From Cellvibrio japonicus Ueda107 (GTDB lineage Bacteria; Pseudomonadota; Gammaproteobacteria; Pseudomonadales; Cellvibrionaceae), in the NCBI RefSeq assembly GCF_000019225.1, contig NC_010995.1, positions 4,410,501 through 4,474,500 on the forward strand: a DNA stretch of 64,000 nt. Direction: 5' to 3'. The position numbers and the translations under genes were made by a program. This document shows positions 33,558 through 42,034 of the stretch, piece after piece. Within the stretch, counting starts at the first letter, position 1; every line of letters starts with the position of its first letter. The notes below the pieces were generated by a model. The model saw nothing but the letters and a program-made list of their open reading frames with translations. It made no database searches and was not told where the DNA came from.

Positions 33558-33911
33558 ATGAAAACCAAAAGCGAATTAACTCCATGGGAGCGTGAATACT
33601 ACCTGCAACAATGTGTGCAGGAATTACTGCAGGGCCAAACGTCAGAGGGAGCAATCCTCGCACGCCTGCGTAAACAAATTTTGGGAATGAGCCAAACCGA
33701 CTATGCCACACTGGTAGGTTTAAGCCGTCGCACACTGTCCGATATTGAAAACGATACCGGCGATCAAAGCCTGAGCGTACTCAATGCGGCATTCAAGCCC
33801 TTTGGTTTACGTATGGGGTTATTGCCAACCCATGGTCACGTATTGGCCGGTGCCATTAAGGCGCTGCCGGAACAGGATACAACTCGCGCAGTGAATTATT
33901 TCCGCCGCTAA
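33558..33911 (+). CDS. hipB: HipB-like XRE antitoxin/repressor
   Basis: About 117 residues; the ATG at 33558 is preferred to a TTG at 33540 that would overlap hipA. A helix-turn-helix is visible in the middle (MSQTDYATLVGLSRRTLSDIEND), with an N-terminal helical extension and a C-terminal stretch (GHVLAGAIKALPEQD). It is expected to neutralise HipA and bind the paired TGAG-type operators upstream of hipA. The extension of ~40 residues before the HTH is longer than in E. coli HipB. Confidence 0.8.
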   Translation: MKTKSELTPWEREYYLQQCVQELLQGQTSEGAILARLRKQILGMSQTDYATLVGLSRRTLSDIENDTGDQSLSVLNAAFKPFGLRMGLLPTHGHVLAGAIKALPEQDTTRAVNYFRR

Positions 33912-33936
33912 ATCATCATTCAAAGGCATTCCGCAT

Positions 33937-34263
33937 ATGCTCAAAACCACCTTGTTATTTGTTGTCACCGCCCTGGCTGAAATCATCGGCTGTTTTTTAC
34001 CCTACCTGTGGTTGCGCAAAGGCGGCTCCATCTGGCTGCTGTTACCGGCAGCGCTCAGCCTGGCGCTATTTGCCTGGTTGCTGACCCTGCATCCCACCGC
34101 CAGCGGTCGGGTGTACGCCGCTTACGGCGGTGTTTACGTCGCCGTGGCGCTGCTGTGGCTGTACTGGGTGGATGGTGTCAAGCTCAGCGCCTACGACTGG
34201 GCCGGGGCCGCCGTGGCACTGCTGGGCATGGCCATTATTGCCATGGGGTGGCAGCGCAGCTGA
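33937..34263 (+). CDS. YnfA/UPF0060 family small membrane protein
   Basis: 108 residues in four hydrophobic segments, the normal length. Diagnostic residues are AEIIGCFLPYLWLRKGG in helix 1-2 and GRVYAAYGGVYVAVALLWLYWVDGV in helix 3. The family is related to small multidrug resistance proteins and has been tied to export of cationic compounds in some species; the role here is not known. It lies 25 bases after hipB and could be co-transcribed with it, although the functions look unrelated. Confidence 0.88.
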   Translation: MLKTTLLFVVTALAEIIGCFLPYLWLRKGGSIWLLLPAALSLALFAWLLTLHPTASGRVYAAYGGVYVAVALLWLYWVDGVKLSAYDWAGAAVALLGMAIIAMGWQRS

Positions 34264-34327
34264 AAATAATCCGTTTTTACCCTATCGTTTATCCATGGTT
34301 AGACTTGTTTGAGACCCTATAACAATA

Positions 34328-35488
34328 ATGAAAACCCCACTATTCAACATCCATGACCTGATCCTTGTGCTCACCCTGGCGGTGTGTTTGCTGCTGGTGA
34401 TTTTCCAGTGGCTGCTGTCCAAGCAAAAAGCCCTGGCCTCGCTGCTGCTGGCTGGGTTTTTCCTGTGTGTGGGTGCCAATGCGCTAACCAATTTGCTGGT
34501 GTGGAACGATTACATTCAACTGGCTGATGGCACCAAGCTGGTATTGAGCCTTAGCCTGGCGGCAACGACATTGGGCAAGAGCTTGTGCTTGTATGGCTAT
34601 GTGCAGTCGATTATCCATGAGCGCTTTCAATTGCGCTGGCAACACGCCCTGCACCTGCTGCACTTACCGCTCCTGGTCACCCTGATAGGCGCTGCCGGTA
34701 TCGACAGTGACAGGCTGCGTTTTTTGCCCGGGGTACACAGCGAACTCTCGGTGCAGGCCACCAATTATCTCTGGCATTACCTGAAATTCCTGCCGGTGGC
34801 CTATGCCTTTGCAGCGGTCTGGTCAATTCGCCGCTACCAGCGCCAATTGCAGGATTTTTATTCCGCCCCCGGCGGACAGGGGCCGCGCTGGCTGCTGTTA
34901 CTGACCCTGGGCTTTGCCCTTAACTGGGCCTGGTCACTGATTGTGCACCTGCTCGGCGCACACCTGAATATTGCGCTGGCCGATGGCTTCGGGATTATCG
35001 ATAACTACCTGACCTTCCTGCTGGTGAATGCGCTCTTTATCTACAGCCTGGTCTACGCGCACCAGCTATTGCAGACCCGCGACAAAGTTGCACAGGAAAA
35101 AACCGCCGAACGCGAGGGATTCACACCTTCAGCAGAGACCATCCAGCATATCCGCAACACCATGGAACAGCAGCAGCTGTACCTGCGGCAGAACCTGAAT
35201 ATCGAAGAATTTGCACGCCAGGTGGGACTGAATTACCGCGAGGTGTCGAGCATTATCAACAAACAGTTCAACACCAATTTTTTTGAGTTTGTGAACACCT
35301 ACCGGGTCGATAAGGCCAAGGCCCTGCTGTGCGACCCTGCCTGTGCACAGATGACTATTCTGGATATCCTGCTGGAATCAGGCTTTAACAGTAAGTCGGC
35401 GTTTAACCGCTTTTTCAAGCGCTACACCGGCATGTCCGCCGCCGAGTTTCGCAAACAGCAACAACCCGGCGCAGACGTAACGGATTAG
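34328..35488 (+). CDS. Membrane-bound AraC-family transcriptional regulator
   Basis: 386 residues. The N-terminal ~245 residues hold about seven hydrophobic segments (starting LILVLTLAVCLLLVIFQWLL), followed by a ~100-residue AraC/XylS DNA-binding domain (LNIEEFARQVGLNYREVSSI for the first HTH and MTILDILLESGFNSKSAFNR for the second, then FFKRYTGMSAAEFR). This layout is common for carbohydrate-responsive regulators in polysaccharide degraders. The stop overlaps the stop of the convergent GH16 gene by 4 bases. Regulation of the adjacent glucanases is a reasonable guess only. Confidence 0.85.
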   Translation: MKTPLFNIHDLILVLTLAVCLLLVIFQWLLSKQKALASLLLAGFFLCVGANALTNLLVWNDYIQLADGTKLVLSLSLAATTLGKSLCLYGYVQSIIHERFQLRWQHALHLLHLPLLVTLIGAAGIDSDRLRFLPGVHSELSVQATNYLWHYLKFLPVAYAFAAVWSIRRYQRQLQDFYSAPGGQGPRWLLLLTLGFALNWAWSLIVHLLGAHLNIALADGFGIIDNYLTFLLVNALFIYSLVYAHQLLQTRDKVAQEKTAEREGFTPSAETIQHIRNTMEQQQLYLRQNLNIEEFARQVGLNYREVSSIINKQFNTNFFEFVNTYRVDKAKALLCDPACAQMTILDILLESGFNSKSAFNRFFKRYTGMSAAEFRKQQQPGADVTD

Positions 35489-36507
35489 CGGCGACGCGCC
35501 AACACCAACCCTGCCAGCAGGAATAGATACAGCCCGTGCAAGGCACCACCGCCTCCTCCGCCACTGGCGCGACTGCTGGATGCCAAACTGCTGGAGACCG
35601 CGGCACTGGATGCGGGACTGCTCGACGATAGCTCGGCTTCGCTGCTGCTCTCGCTACTACTGCTACTGGCCTCACTGGCGCTGGAGGATGCGCTGGACTG
35701 GAGCGATGAGGATGCGCTGCTGGCAGAGTCATCCTGCGGCGGCGTGCCGCTATAGCCAGTGGCGTTTTCGTGGGTGAGGGCCAGCACCAGTATCCCGTCT
35801 TTGACCAGGGCATTTTCGGGCACAAAATCCACGCGGTTGGTATCGAAGCTCCAATTGGCCTTACCCCAGCGACTGGTATCCAGGCTATCGAAATCATCGC
35901 GCCAGCCCGCTTCAAAGTGATTGGTCTCGGTGTTGTAGGGCTGGTAACTGATGTAGTCCACAAATTGGTAAACCGGCAAAATGGAATCATCCCAGGTACC
36001 CGTCCACTCCACCGATTCCGAGGCCCAGATGTTGAAGCGCAGGCTTTGGGGATTGGTCAGGCTGGTGACAGTACTGGTACCGGTAATGCGGCGCACTTCC
36101 TCGCCATCCAGATACCAGGCGACATAATCCGGTGTCCACTCCAGCACATAGGTGTGATAGGCATCGGCCAGGGAGGTGGATGCGGTGTGCTCCTCCTCGG
36201 TGTGGATGGCCGGGCGCGAGCTGCCGAGGATGATATTGGTCTGCCATTGGGTGGCGTTGTTCTTGCCGAACACCTCTATGTCAATTTCCTCCCAAAAGGT
36301 GTTGCCAATTTGTGAACCATCTTTGTAGGTGAAAAAGGTCGAGAGTACGCCACCACCACGGGCGACACGCATACGCATCTCGTAGCGACCATAAAGGTAG
36401 GCTTCGTAGGAGTAAAGCTCGGCACCCTTATAAGGCTTGGCCAGTACACTGGCTGCCAGCAGGGTACTCAGGGCTCCCGCAATCAATAGCAAACAACAAC
36501 GCAACAT
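35485..36507 (-). CDS. GH16 endo-beta-glucanase with poly-Ser linker and GlyGly-CTERM tail
   Basis: 340 residues from the ATG at 36507, which has GAGGTG five bases upstream and gives a clean signal peptide ending ASVLA. The lichenase-type GH16 catalytic motif is WEEIDIE at residues 72-78 (Glu74 nucleophile, Asp76, Glu78 acid/base), so it should cut beta-1,3-1,4-glucan or a similar glucan. After ~255 residues comes a Ser/Ala/Glu-rich linker of ~55 residues, then GGGGGG-ALHGLYLFLLAGLVLARRR-type tail: a GlyGly-CTERM sorting signal, cleaved by rhombosortase in known systems. The enzyme should therefore be surface-attached or released through type II secretion. A paralogue lies directly upstream. 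Confidence 0.88.
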   Translation of the reverse strand: MLRCCLLLIAGALSTLLAASVLAKPYKGAELYSYEAYLYGRYEMRMRVARGGGVLSTFFTYKDGSQIGNTFWEEIDIEVFGKNNATQWQTNIILGSSRPAIHTEEEHTASTSLADAYHTYVLEWTPDYVAWYLDGEEVRRITGTSTVTSLTNPQSLRFNIWASESVEWTGTWDDSILPVYQFVDYISYQPYNTETNHFEAGWRDDFDSLDTSRWGKANWSFDTNRVDFVPENALVKDGILVLALTHENATGYSGTPPQDDSASSASSSLQSSASSSASEASSSSSESSSEAELSSSSPASSAAVSSSLASSSRASGGGGGGALHGLYLFLLAGLVLARRR

Positions 36508-36611
36508 CAGACACCTCACTAGAACTCAACAGCCAGCCTTATCAATAAAAAAGGGCGGAGCATCCTGCTCGCACCCGTGAGGAATAACACCCCAGGAGAA
36601 ACAGGTACTGC

Positions 36612-37778
36612 TTAATAAATCCTGGTCAGTTTGAGCCAGTCGATGTTAAAGCCGCCACTATTGGCGTAGATGGCCAGATTCTGGGCACCCGCCGCAAAAT
36701 AAATATCGTGGTAGATCACCCAGTAGGTACCCCAATCACCGGTATTGGGAACGCTGATGGTACCCAGGCCGACACCATTCCTGTCCAGGGTGAACTGGGC
36801 TGTGTTGATGGCAGAGGCGACCTTGTACTCGACGCGATAAGTGCCCGTCTGGGGGATATTCACATTCCAGTACTTGAACCACTCGCCCGCATCGATATAG
36901 CCCACCACACCATTGGCCACGGTGACATCGCCACCCACTTCGTTAAAGCTTTCCGCTTCGATAAACACGCTGGGTGCCGGACTGCTGCCGTTATCCACCG
37001 GTGGCGTACCGCTATAGCCGGTCTGGCCCTCGCGGGTCAGCGCCAATACCAGGGTGCCGTTCTTGACCACCACGTTATTGGGATCAAAATCCGCCCGGTT
37101 TTCGCCGAAGGTCCAATCGGCCTTGCCCCAGCGATTGGTATCGAAGCTGTTAAAGTCATCGCGCCAGCCGGTGCCAAAGCTGTTAGTGGCGGCGATCCAG
37201 GGTTTGTATTCAATGTAATTCACAAACTGGTAGACCGGCAGGATGCTGTCGTCCCAGGCGCCGACCCATTCGACGATATTGGCCGCCCAGAGGTTAAAGC
37301 GCATATCCTGGGCACTGGTCAGGCCGGTGACAAACTGGCCGCCGTTAATACGGCGATATTCCACACCATCCACAAACCAGGCGATGTAGTTGGGCGTCCA
37401 CTCCAGCACATAGGTGTGGTAGCCGTCGCCCAGGGAGTAGGGCATGGTGTGGTGGCCTTCGGTTTTGGTGGTGGGGCGGTTGGTGCCGATAATCACATTG
37501 CTCTGCCACTGGGTGGCATTGTTCTTACCGAAGATTTCTATATCTATCTCCTCCCAAAAAACACCCGGCTGCTCCGACCCGTTTTTGTAGGTAAAAAAGG
37601 TCGAAAGCACACCGCTGCCCTTGGCCACCTGCATACGCATTTCGTAGCGGCCATAGTGGTAGGTTTGCTTGGAGTAGATTTCACCGCCTTTATAGGGCTT
37701 GGCACTAACACTGGCCGCCAGGGTCACGCCAAACAGGATACTGACAAACACACACGCAAAGCTCTTTATCGTAGACAT
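36612..37778 (-). CDS. GH16 endo-beta-glucanase with C-terminal CBM6
   Basis: 388 residues from the ATG at 37778 (in-frame start 30 bases earlier rejected because this one begins the signal peptide, ending AASVSA). The GH16 motif is WEEIDIE at residues 75-81 (Glu77, Asp79, Glu81). The catalytic domain is clearly paralogous to the downstream enzyme throughout, including the WRDDFxSxDTxRWGKA segment. After a short linker, residues ~265-388 form a CBM6 (IEAESF, GYIDAGEWFKY, GTYRVEYKVAS, GFNIDWLKLTRI), a beta-sandwich that binds glucan or xylan ends. There is no GlyGly-CTERM tail, so the enzyme should be freely secreted. The pair probably attacks the same polymer at the surface and in solution. 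Confidence 0.9.
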   Translation of the reverse strand: MSTIKSFACVFVSILFGVTLAASVSAKPYKGGEIYSKQTYHYGRYEMRMQVAKGSGVLSTFFTYKNGSEQPGVFWEEIDIEIFGKNNATQWQSNVIIGTNRPTTKTEGHHTMPYSLGDGYHTYVLEWTPNYIAWFVDGVEYRRINGGQFVTGLTSAQDMRFNLWAANIVEWVGAWDDSILPVYQFVNYIEYKPWIAATNSFGTGWRDDFNSFDTNRWGKADWTFGENRADFDPNNVVVKNGTLVLALTREGQTGYSGTPPVDNGSSPAPSVFIEAESFNEVGGDVTVANGVVGYIDAGEWFKYWNVNIPQTGTYRVEYKVASAINTAQFTLDRNGVGLGTISVPNTGDWGTYWVIYHDIYFAAGAQNLAIYANSGGFNIDWLKLTRIY

Positions 37779-37943
37779 ACCGATTACCTTTATTGTTATT
37801 AGACGCATTATGAAGCGCTCGTTGGCGCCGGGATGTGGTACAGCGTTTAACCACAGGTTCAGGATTAACCAGTCGGGAGCGATAAGCGCACCAGTTTGCG
37901 CAAACTGGACAAACTGGTTCCTTAACAGGCGACCATAAAAAAA

Positions 37944-37959
37944 GGCTGCCTGGGCAGCC
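37944..37959 (-). terminator. Bidirectional rho-independent terminator
   Basis: GGCTGCC / GGCAGCC stem with a tight loop, flanked by seven A bases on the left and a T run on the right, 26 bases beyond the stop of the choice-of-anchor gene. Confidence 0.75.
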
Positions 37960-37984
37960 CTTTTTATCAGGATAATCGCTGGCC

Positions 37985-40039
37985 TTAGTCAGCCAGTACA
38001 CCCTGGATACGATAGATACTGGTAGTGCCGCTCACCTCATTGCCCACCATCAGCAAGGGCTCACCCGTAGGGGACTTATCGGCACTGATAAAGGCCAGGC
38101 CTTCCGGCCCCAGGTCGCCAACGGCGCTGAGTACACTGCTGGGGTCAGCCGTGGTCCAGTCCTCGCGGGTGTTCAGGTAGTCCACATAGACAGGGGCATC
38201 GGGGTTGCTGATGTCGTACACCAGGACACCGCCCATACGCTCCAGACCGACAAACACATAGGTCTTGCCGTGTACCTGGCCGATGGTCAGGCCTTCCGGC
38301 TCGGGGCCCTTGTTATCGCTGCGGTTATCGAAGGTGCTGCCTTCCTCGTGGTTGCTGTTGAAGTAGGTTTTGCAATCCATAGTGCGCGCTGCCCCCAGTT
38401 TGCAGTCGTCGCTGGCGAGGAATTGTTCAAAGGCATCACCCGAATCCCAGACTTGTTCACCATCGGCATTCCAGATGGAGATGGAGCGAGCGCCAAAACT
38501 GTAGAGGGCGTCATACATCAAGCGGTCGCCGTTAGGGTCTTCTACCCCACTGGTATTGAACATTACCGGCGCACCTGATTCGTCAGTGCGATAACCCAGG
38601 GTCCAGGTAACGGTTAAACGACCCAACAGGTTATCGTCGCGGCAGGCTTTGGGATCACCCGCCACAGCGCCACAGTAGCCAAACACCTCGGGGTTGAGCA
38701 GGGCACCGGCCGCCAGTTGGCGCAATTGGGGGGGCAGATCGCCTTCGGTCAGGCGGCGATCAAAACCGCTTTTGTGTACCAGGTGCTTTACGCGGAACTC
38801 TTCGACAAAGCCCTTGCTCGCATCACCGGCCCAATAGGCATCGTCACCCTCACCCCAGGCGCGCGCATCGCCCTCATTGGCGGTAACCAGGTAGGTATTG
38901 CCATTCGCCTCATAGGCCGCGATGGAATCGGGCAGGTACAGGCCGCGCAAACCGGACCAGGTTTTAATCTCACTCTTGCCATCGGTGTCGGTCACATCCA
39001 GGCCATTGCCTTCCACACCATGGTCTTTGAAGCCCAGCGGCAGGATATCGGTCACGGTGGCGGTAGTGATATCCACCTTGGCCAGGGCATTGTTCTCCTG
39101 CAAGGTAACCCAGGCTGTCGCGCTATCGGCAGACACAGCAATATATTCCGGCTCTAGGTCTTTGGCGGCGTTGGCACCCGGACCGTAGATACGCACACCG
39201 CTGGCGCGCAGTTGCGCTTCCTGGCCATTAAAGGCCTGGAAGTTGGCCGTGGCAACACTCAGGTTTTCCTGATCGGTGACATCGACAATGCTGATGGAGC
39301 CCTCGGGATCAATGCTGTAATCATCGTTCGGCTCACCTTCGTTGGCGGTCAGTATGTACTTGCCATCCGGGGTAAAGGTCAGCATATCCGGCTGGGCACC
39401 CACACCGACATGGCCAATAGGACTCAGGTCGCTGGCTTTATAGAGGGCAACATAGCCATTATCGGTTTTGGTTGCCGCTTCAACCGCCAGGGCCACCAGG
39501 TCACCGTGTACGGCGACACTGTTCACTACCACACCCTCGCTAATATGGGTGGCATCCAGGGTGCCGGCCTTGGTGGGATTGGCAGGATCGGTCATATCCA
39601 ACACATCCACCGCACCGGCCTGGGCGTTGACGATAAAACCGCGCTTGCTCACCGGGTCAAACGCCGGGATCTCGGCAGCACTGACACCAAACTCACCGCT
39701 GCTGTAGCGGCCGATGTATTCCAGCGAAATGCTGGTCCAGGCAGGTGCCTCACTCGAACTGCTGCTGGATTCGCTACTGGATTCACTGGAAATGCTGCTC
39801 GATACCGAACTGCTCGACAGGCTCAAGCTGCTCTCACTGCTGGAACTGCTCAAGCTGCTGGAAATACTCGAACTGGATAATGGGGAAGATGACACAGAAA
39901 CCGTGCTGCTAAGGCTCGACACCGCACTGGACAGGCTCGACGCAGAACTGGAGGAATTGGATTTCTTATCGCTGTCGCCACCACAGGCGCTCAACAACCC
40001 GGCCATCGCCAGGGGCAAAAAGTAATAGGCAGGCTTCAT
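37985..40039 (-). CDS. Choice-of-anchor I family lipoprotein with poly-Ser linker
   Basis: 684 residues. The N-terminus is a lipoprotein signal (LLSACGG, Cys19), followed by ~75 residues of almost pure Ser/Val/Leu-Ser linker, typical of Cellvibrio secreted proteins. The main domain shows LVIVD-like and beta-propeller features of the choice-of-anchor I family: EYIGRYSSGEFGVSAAEIPA, LTANEGEPNDDY, TANEGDARAW and PEGLAFI. Members often occur as secreted phosphatase- or phytase-like proteins, but no catalytic residue can be pinned here, and the function is unknown. It is anchored in the envelope. A terminator follows and a divergent radical SAM gene starts about 130 bases upstream. Confidence 0.8.
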   Translation of the reverse strand: MKPAYYFLPLAMAGLLSACGGDSDKKSNSSSSASSLSSAVSSLSSTVSVSSSPLSSSSISSSLSSSSSESSLSLSSSSVSSSISSESSSESSSSSSEAPAWTSISLEYIGRYSSGEFGVSAAEIPAFDPVSKRGFIVNAQAGAVDVLDMTDPANPTKAGTLDATHISEGVVVNSVAVHGDLVALAVEAATKTDNGYVALYKASDLSPIGHVGVGAQPDMLTFTPDGKYILTANEGEPNDDYSIDPEGSISIVDVTDQENLSVATANFQAFNGQEAQLRASGVRIYGPGANAAKDLEPEYIAVSADSATAWVTLQENNALAKVDITTATVTDILPLGFKDHGVEGNGLDVTDTDGKSEIKTWSGLRGLYLPDSIAAYEANGNTYLVTANEGDARAWGEGDDAYWAGDASKGFVEEFRVKHLVHKSGFDRRLTEGDLPPQLRQLAAGALLNPEVFGYCGAVAGDPKACRDDNLLGRLTVTWTLGYRTDESGAPVMFNTSGVEDPNGDRLMYDALYSFGARSISIWNADGEQVWDSGDAFEQFLASDDCKLGAARTMDCKTYFNSNHEEGSTFDNRSDNKGPEPEGLTIGQVHGKTYVFVGLERMGGVLVYDISNPDAPVYVDYLNTREDWTTADPSSVLSAVGDLGPEGLAFISADKSPTGEPLLMVGNEVSGTTSIYRIQGVLAD

Positions 40040-40143
40040 CGCACGTGTTCCCTAAAAAAGTTGGAGACGCGAGTTTAGGTGCCGAAGATGACAAGTTTGT
40101 GATAGCGCCAGGCTTGCCAAAAAACGATCCCGACCCGACAATA

Positions 40144-40159
40144 CTGTATATGCATACAG
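40144..40159. promoter_or_regulatory. LexA (SOS) box
   Basis: CTGTATATGCATACAG, a perfect CTGT-N8-ACAG match to the gammaproteobacterial LexA consensus, placed just ahead of the likely start of the PA0069-type gene. PA0069 itself is reported as a LexA-regulon gene in Pseudomonas, as I recall. Confidence 0.75.
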
Positions 40160-40173
40160 ATTGGTGCCGCCCC

Positions 40174-41343
40174 ATGGCCTGCGACGACATCCCGCTCGAC
40201 AACCCGGATCCCTGGATTGCCGCCAAACCCCAAGCCACCAAAGGGCGCGGGGCGGTGAGCAACCTGGCCGGGCGCTTTGAGACACAAGTGATTGAAACGG
40301 TGGACGATGGCTGGCAGCGATTGCCCGAGGATAGCGACATCAGCCCCGAACTGCGCACTTCCGTCACCCCCGAATACGCCAAAACCATCCTCAGTCGCAA
40401 CCAGTCGCCCGACCTGCCGTTTAGCGTATCGCTCAACCCTTACCGCGGCTGTGAACACGGTTGCGTCTACTGTTTTGCGCGTCCCACCCACGCCTACCTG
40501 GGGCTATCGCCGGGGCTGGACTTTGAAACCCGGCTCTACGCCAAACTCAATGCACCCGAGCTGCTGCGCCAGGCGCTGGCTGTCCACCATTACCAGGTCA
40601 GCCCCATCGCGCTCGGCATCAATACCGATGCCTACCAGCCCTGCGAGCGCGAGCTGCGCCTTACCCGTCGCTGTCTGGAAGTCCTGCACGAGTGTGAACA
40701 CCCGGTGGGGGTGATTACCAAGTCGGCCCTGATTGAACGGGATATCGACCTGCTGCAGGATATGGCGCGCAACAACCTGGTCGCCGCCGCACTCACCATT
40801 ACCACCCTCAACCACCAGGTAGCGCGCACCCTGGAACCGCGCGCCGCCTCGCCGACCCGCCGCCTGCAGGCGATGGAAAAACTTGCCAGGGCCGGTATTC
40901 CGGTGCTGGTGAGCGTGGCGCCGGTGATTCCCTTTATCACCGAACAGGAGCTTGAAAACGTCTTGCAGGCCGCCGCCAGTGCCGGCGCCACTGCCGCAGG
41001 CTATACCGTCCTGCGCCTGCCCTGGGAGGTAAACCCACTGTTCCAGGAATGGCTGCAAACCCATTTTCCTGAGCGCGCCCAGCGGGTGATGAACCGCATC
41101 CGCGACATGCGCGGCGGCAAGGATTACCAGGCCAGCTTCGGCAGCCGTATGCGCGGCGAAGGACTCTGGGCCGACCTTATCCGCCAGCGCTTCGCCAAGG
41201 CGCTCAAGCGCTACGGGCTCGACAAAAGCGGCAACCGTGCCGGTGAATTGGACTGCCACCGGTTCCGCAAACCGCGCCACATCCCCACCCAGGTTGAAAA
41301 GCCGCGTCCCAGCGACAAGGGACAACTGGATTTTTTTGGTTGA
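40174..41343 (+). CDS. PA0069-family radical SAM protein, likely SOS-regulated
   Basis: About 389 residues from the ATG at 40174. Upstream in-frame starts at 40045 and 40150 are less likely, since the first would leave only 5 bases to the divergent lipoprotein gene and the second sits inside the LexA box. The radical SAM cluster motif is CEHGCVYC (residues ~97-104), followed by FARPTHAYLG and the family feature KGRGAVSNLAGRFE near the N-terminus. The C-terminal segment GGKDYQASFGSRMRGEG is family-specific. It resembles spore photoproduct lyase-like enzymes, and a DNA-repair role has been suggested for the family, which the LexA box supports; the substrate is not established. Confidence 0.85.
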   Translation: MACDDIPLDNPDPWIAAKPQATKGRGAVSNLAGRFETQVIETVDDGWQRLPEDSDISPELRTSVTPEYAKTILSRNQSPDLPFSVSLNPYRGCEHGCVYCFARPTHAYLGLSPGLDFETRLYAKLNAPELLRQALAVHHYQVSPIALGINTDAYQPCERELRLTRRCLEVLHECEHPVGVITKSALIERDIDLLQDMARNNLVAAALTITTLNHQVARTLEPRAASPTRRLQAMEKLARAGIPVLVSVAPVIPFITEQELENVLQAAASAGATAAGYTVLRLPWEVNPLFQEWLQTHFPERAQRVMNRIRDMRGGKDYQASFGSRMRGEGLWADLIRQRFAKALKRYGLDKSGNRAGELDCHRFRKPRHIPTQVEKPRPSDKGQLDFFG

Positions 41344-41346
41344 ATC

Positions 41347-41380
41347 AATCACTATGATTATTTATTAATCACAGTGATTA
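41347..41380. promoter_or_regulatory. Paired palindromic operators of the RHH/ParE pair
   Basis: Two sites: AATCACTATGATTA (41347-41360) and the perfect palindrome TAATCACAGTGATTA (41366-41380), directly before the ribosome site of the antitoxin gene. They are 19-20 bp apart centre to centre and fit binding by two RHH dimers. Confidence 0.6.
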
Positions 41381-41389
41381 GGAATTTAT

Positions 41390-41659
41390 ATGGCTACTGC
41401 TGATACTAAAGTGATAACCGCCCATATCCCGCTACCCATGGCCGAGAAAATTGATGTGCTGGCGGCGCGCCTTGAACGCTCGCGCGGGTGGATCATCAAA
41501 CAGGCACTAGCGACCTGGATTGACCAGGAAGAGGAGCGCAACCGCCTGACCCGTGAAGCGCTCGATGATGTTGACCAGGGGCGGGTCATTGATCACTTAT
41601 CTGTCACTGCCTGGGCGGAAAGCTTAAGTACGGATAAGCCGCTACCGATACCTGAATAA
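41390..41659 (+). CDS. Ribbon-helix-helix antitoxin (ParD/CopG type)
   Basis: 89 residues. The first ~50 form an RHH fold (VITAHIPLPMAEKIDVLAAR then SRGWIIKQALATWIDQEE), which should bind the two palindromes upstream. The C-terminal tail (residues ~58-89, ending LPIPE) is the expected toxin-wrapping part. GGAA lies eight bases before the ATG. The toxin gene starts 16 bases downstream, giving a standard antitoxin-first module. Confidence 0.82.
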   Translation: MATADTKVITAHIPLPMAEKIDVLAARLERSRGWIIKQALATWIDQEEERNRLTREALDDVDQGRVIDHLSVTAWAESLSTDKPLPIPE

Positions 41660-41675
41660 TGCCGGTCACTGAATA

Positions 41676-41951
41676 ATGAAAATTGAATGGACAACCAAGG
41701 CGCTGATGGATTTGGCGCGGCTTTATGATTTCCTCGCCCCGGTCAATCAAGCAGTGGCGGCACGCCTGGTTCAACAGCTCACCCAGGCACCAAACAAGCT
41801 GCTTGCCAATCCGCGGATTGGTGAAAAGCTGGATGAGTTTCTACCGCGCGAAGTCCGCCGCCTGTTAATTGGCACCTATGAAATACGTTACGAAATAGGC
41901 AATAACACTATTTACCTGCTGCGCATTTGGCATACACGGGAAGCGCGATAA
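41676..41951 (+). CDS. RelE/ParE-superfamily toxin
   Basis: 91 residues with the ParE/RelE fold: N-terminal MKIEWTTKALMDLARLYDFL helix, the conserved VRRLLIGTYEIRYEIGNNTIYLLRIWHTRE strands at the C-terminus. The terminal H-T-R-E is typical. ParE-type members poison DNA gyrase and RelE-type members cut mRNA; sequence alone does not decide, though the RHH partner favours the ParE side. Confidence 0.82.
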   Translation: MKIEWTTKALMDLARLYDFLAPVNQAVAARLVQQLTQAPNKLLANPRIGEKLDEFLPREVRRLLIGTYEIRYEIGNNTIYLLRIWHTREAR

Positions 41952-42034
41952 GCGCCTTCTCTACTTGCGGGCTATGACAGCAGGTGCCGCCGTTGATTGC
42001 TGGCTGGCACAAGCTTTGAATAATCGCCCGGGCG

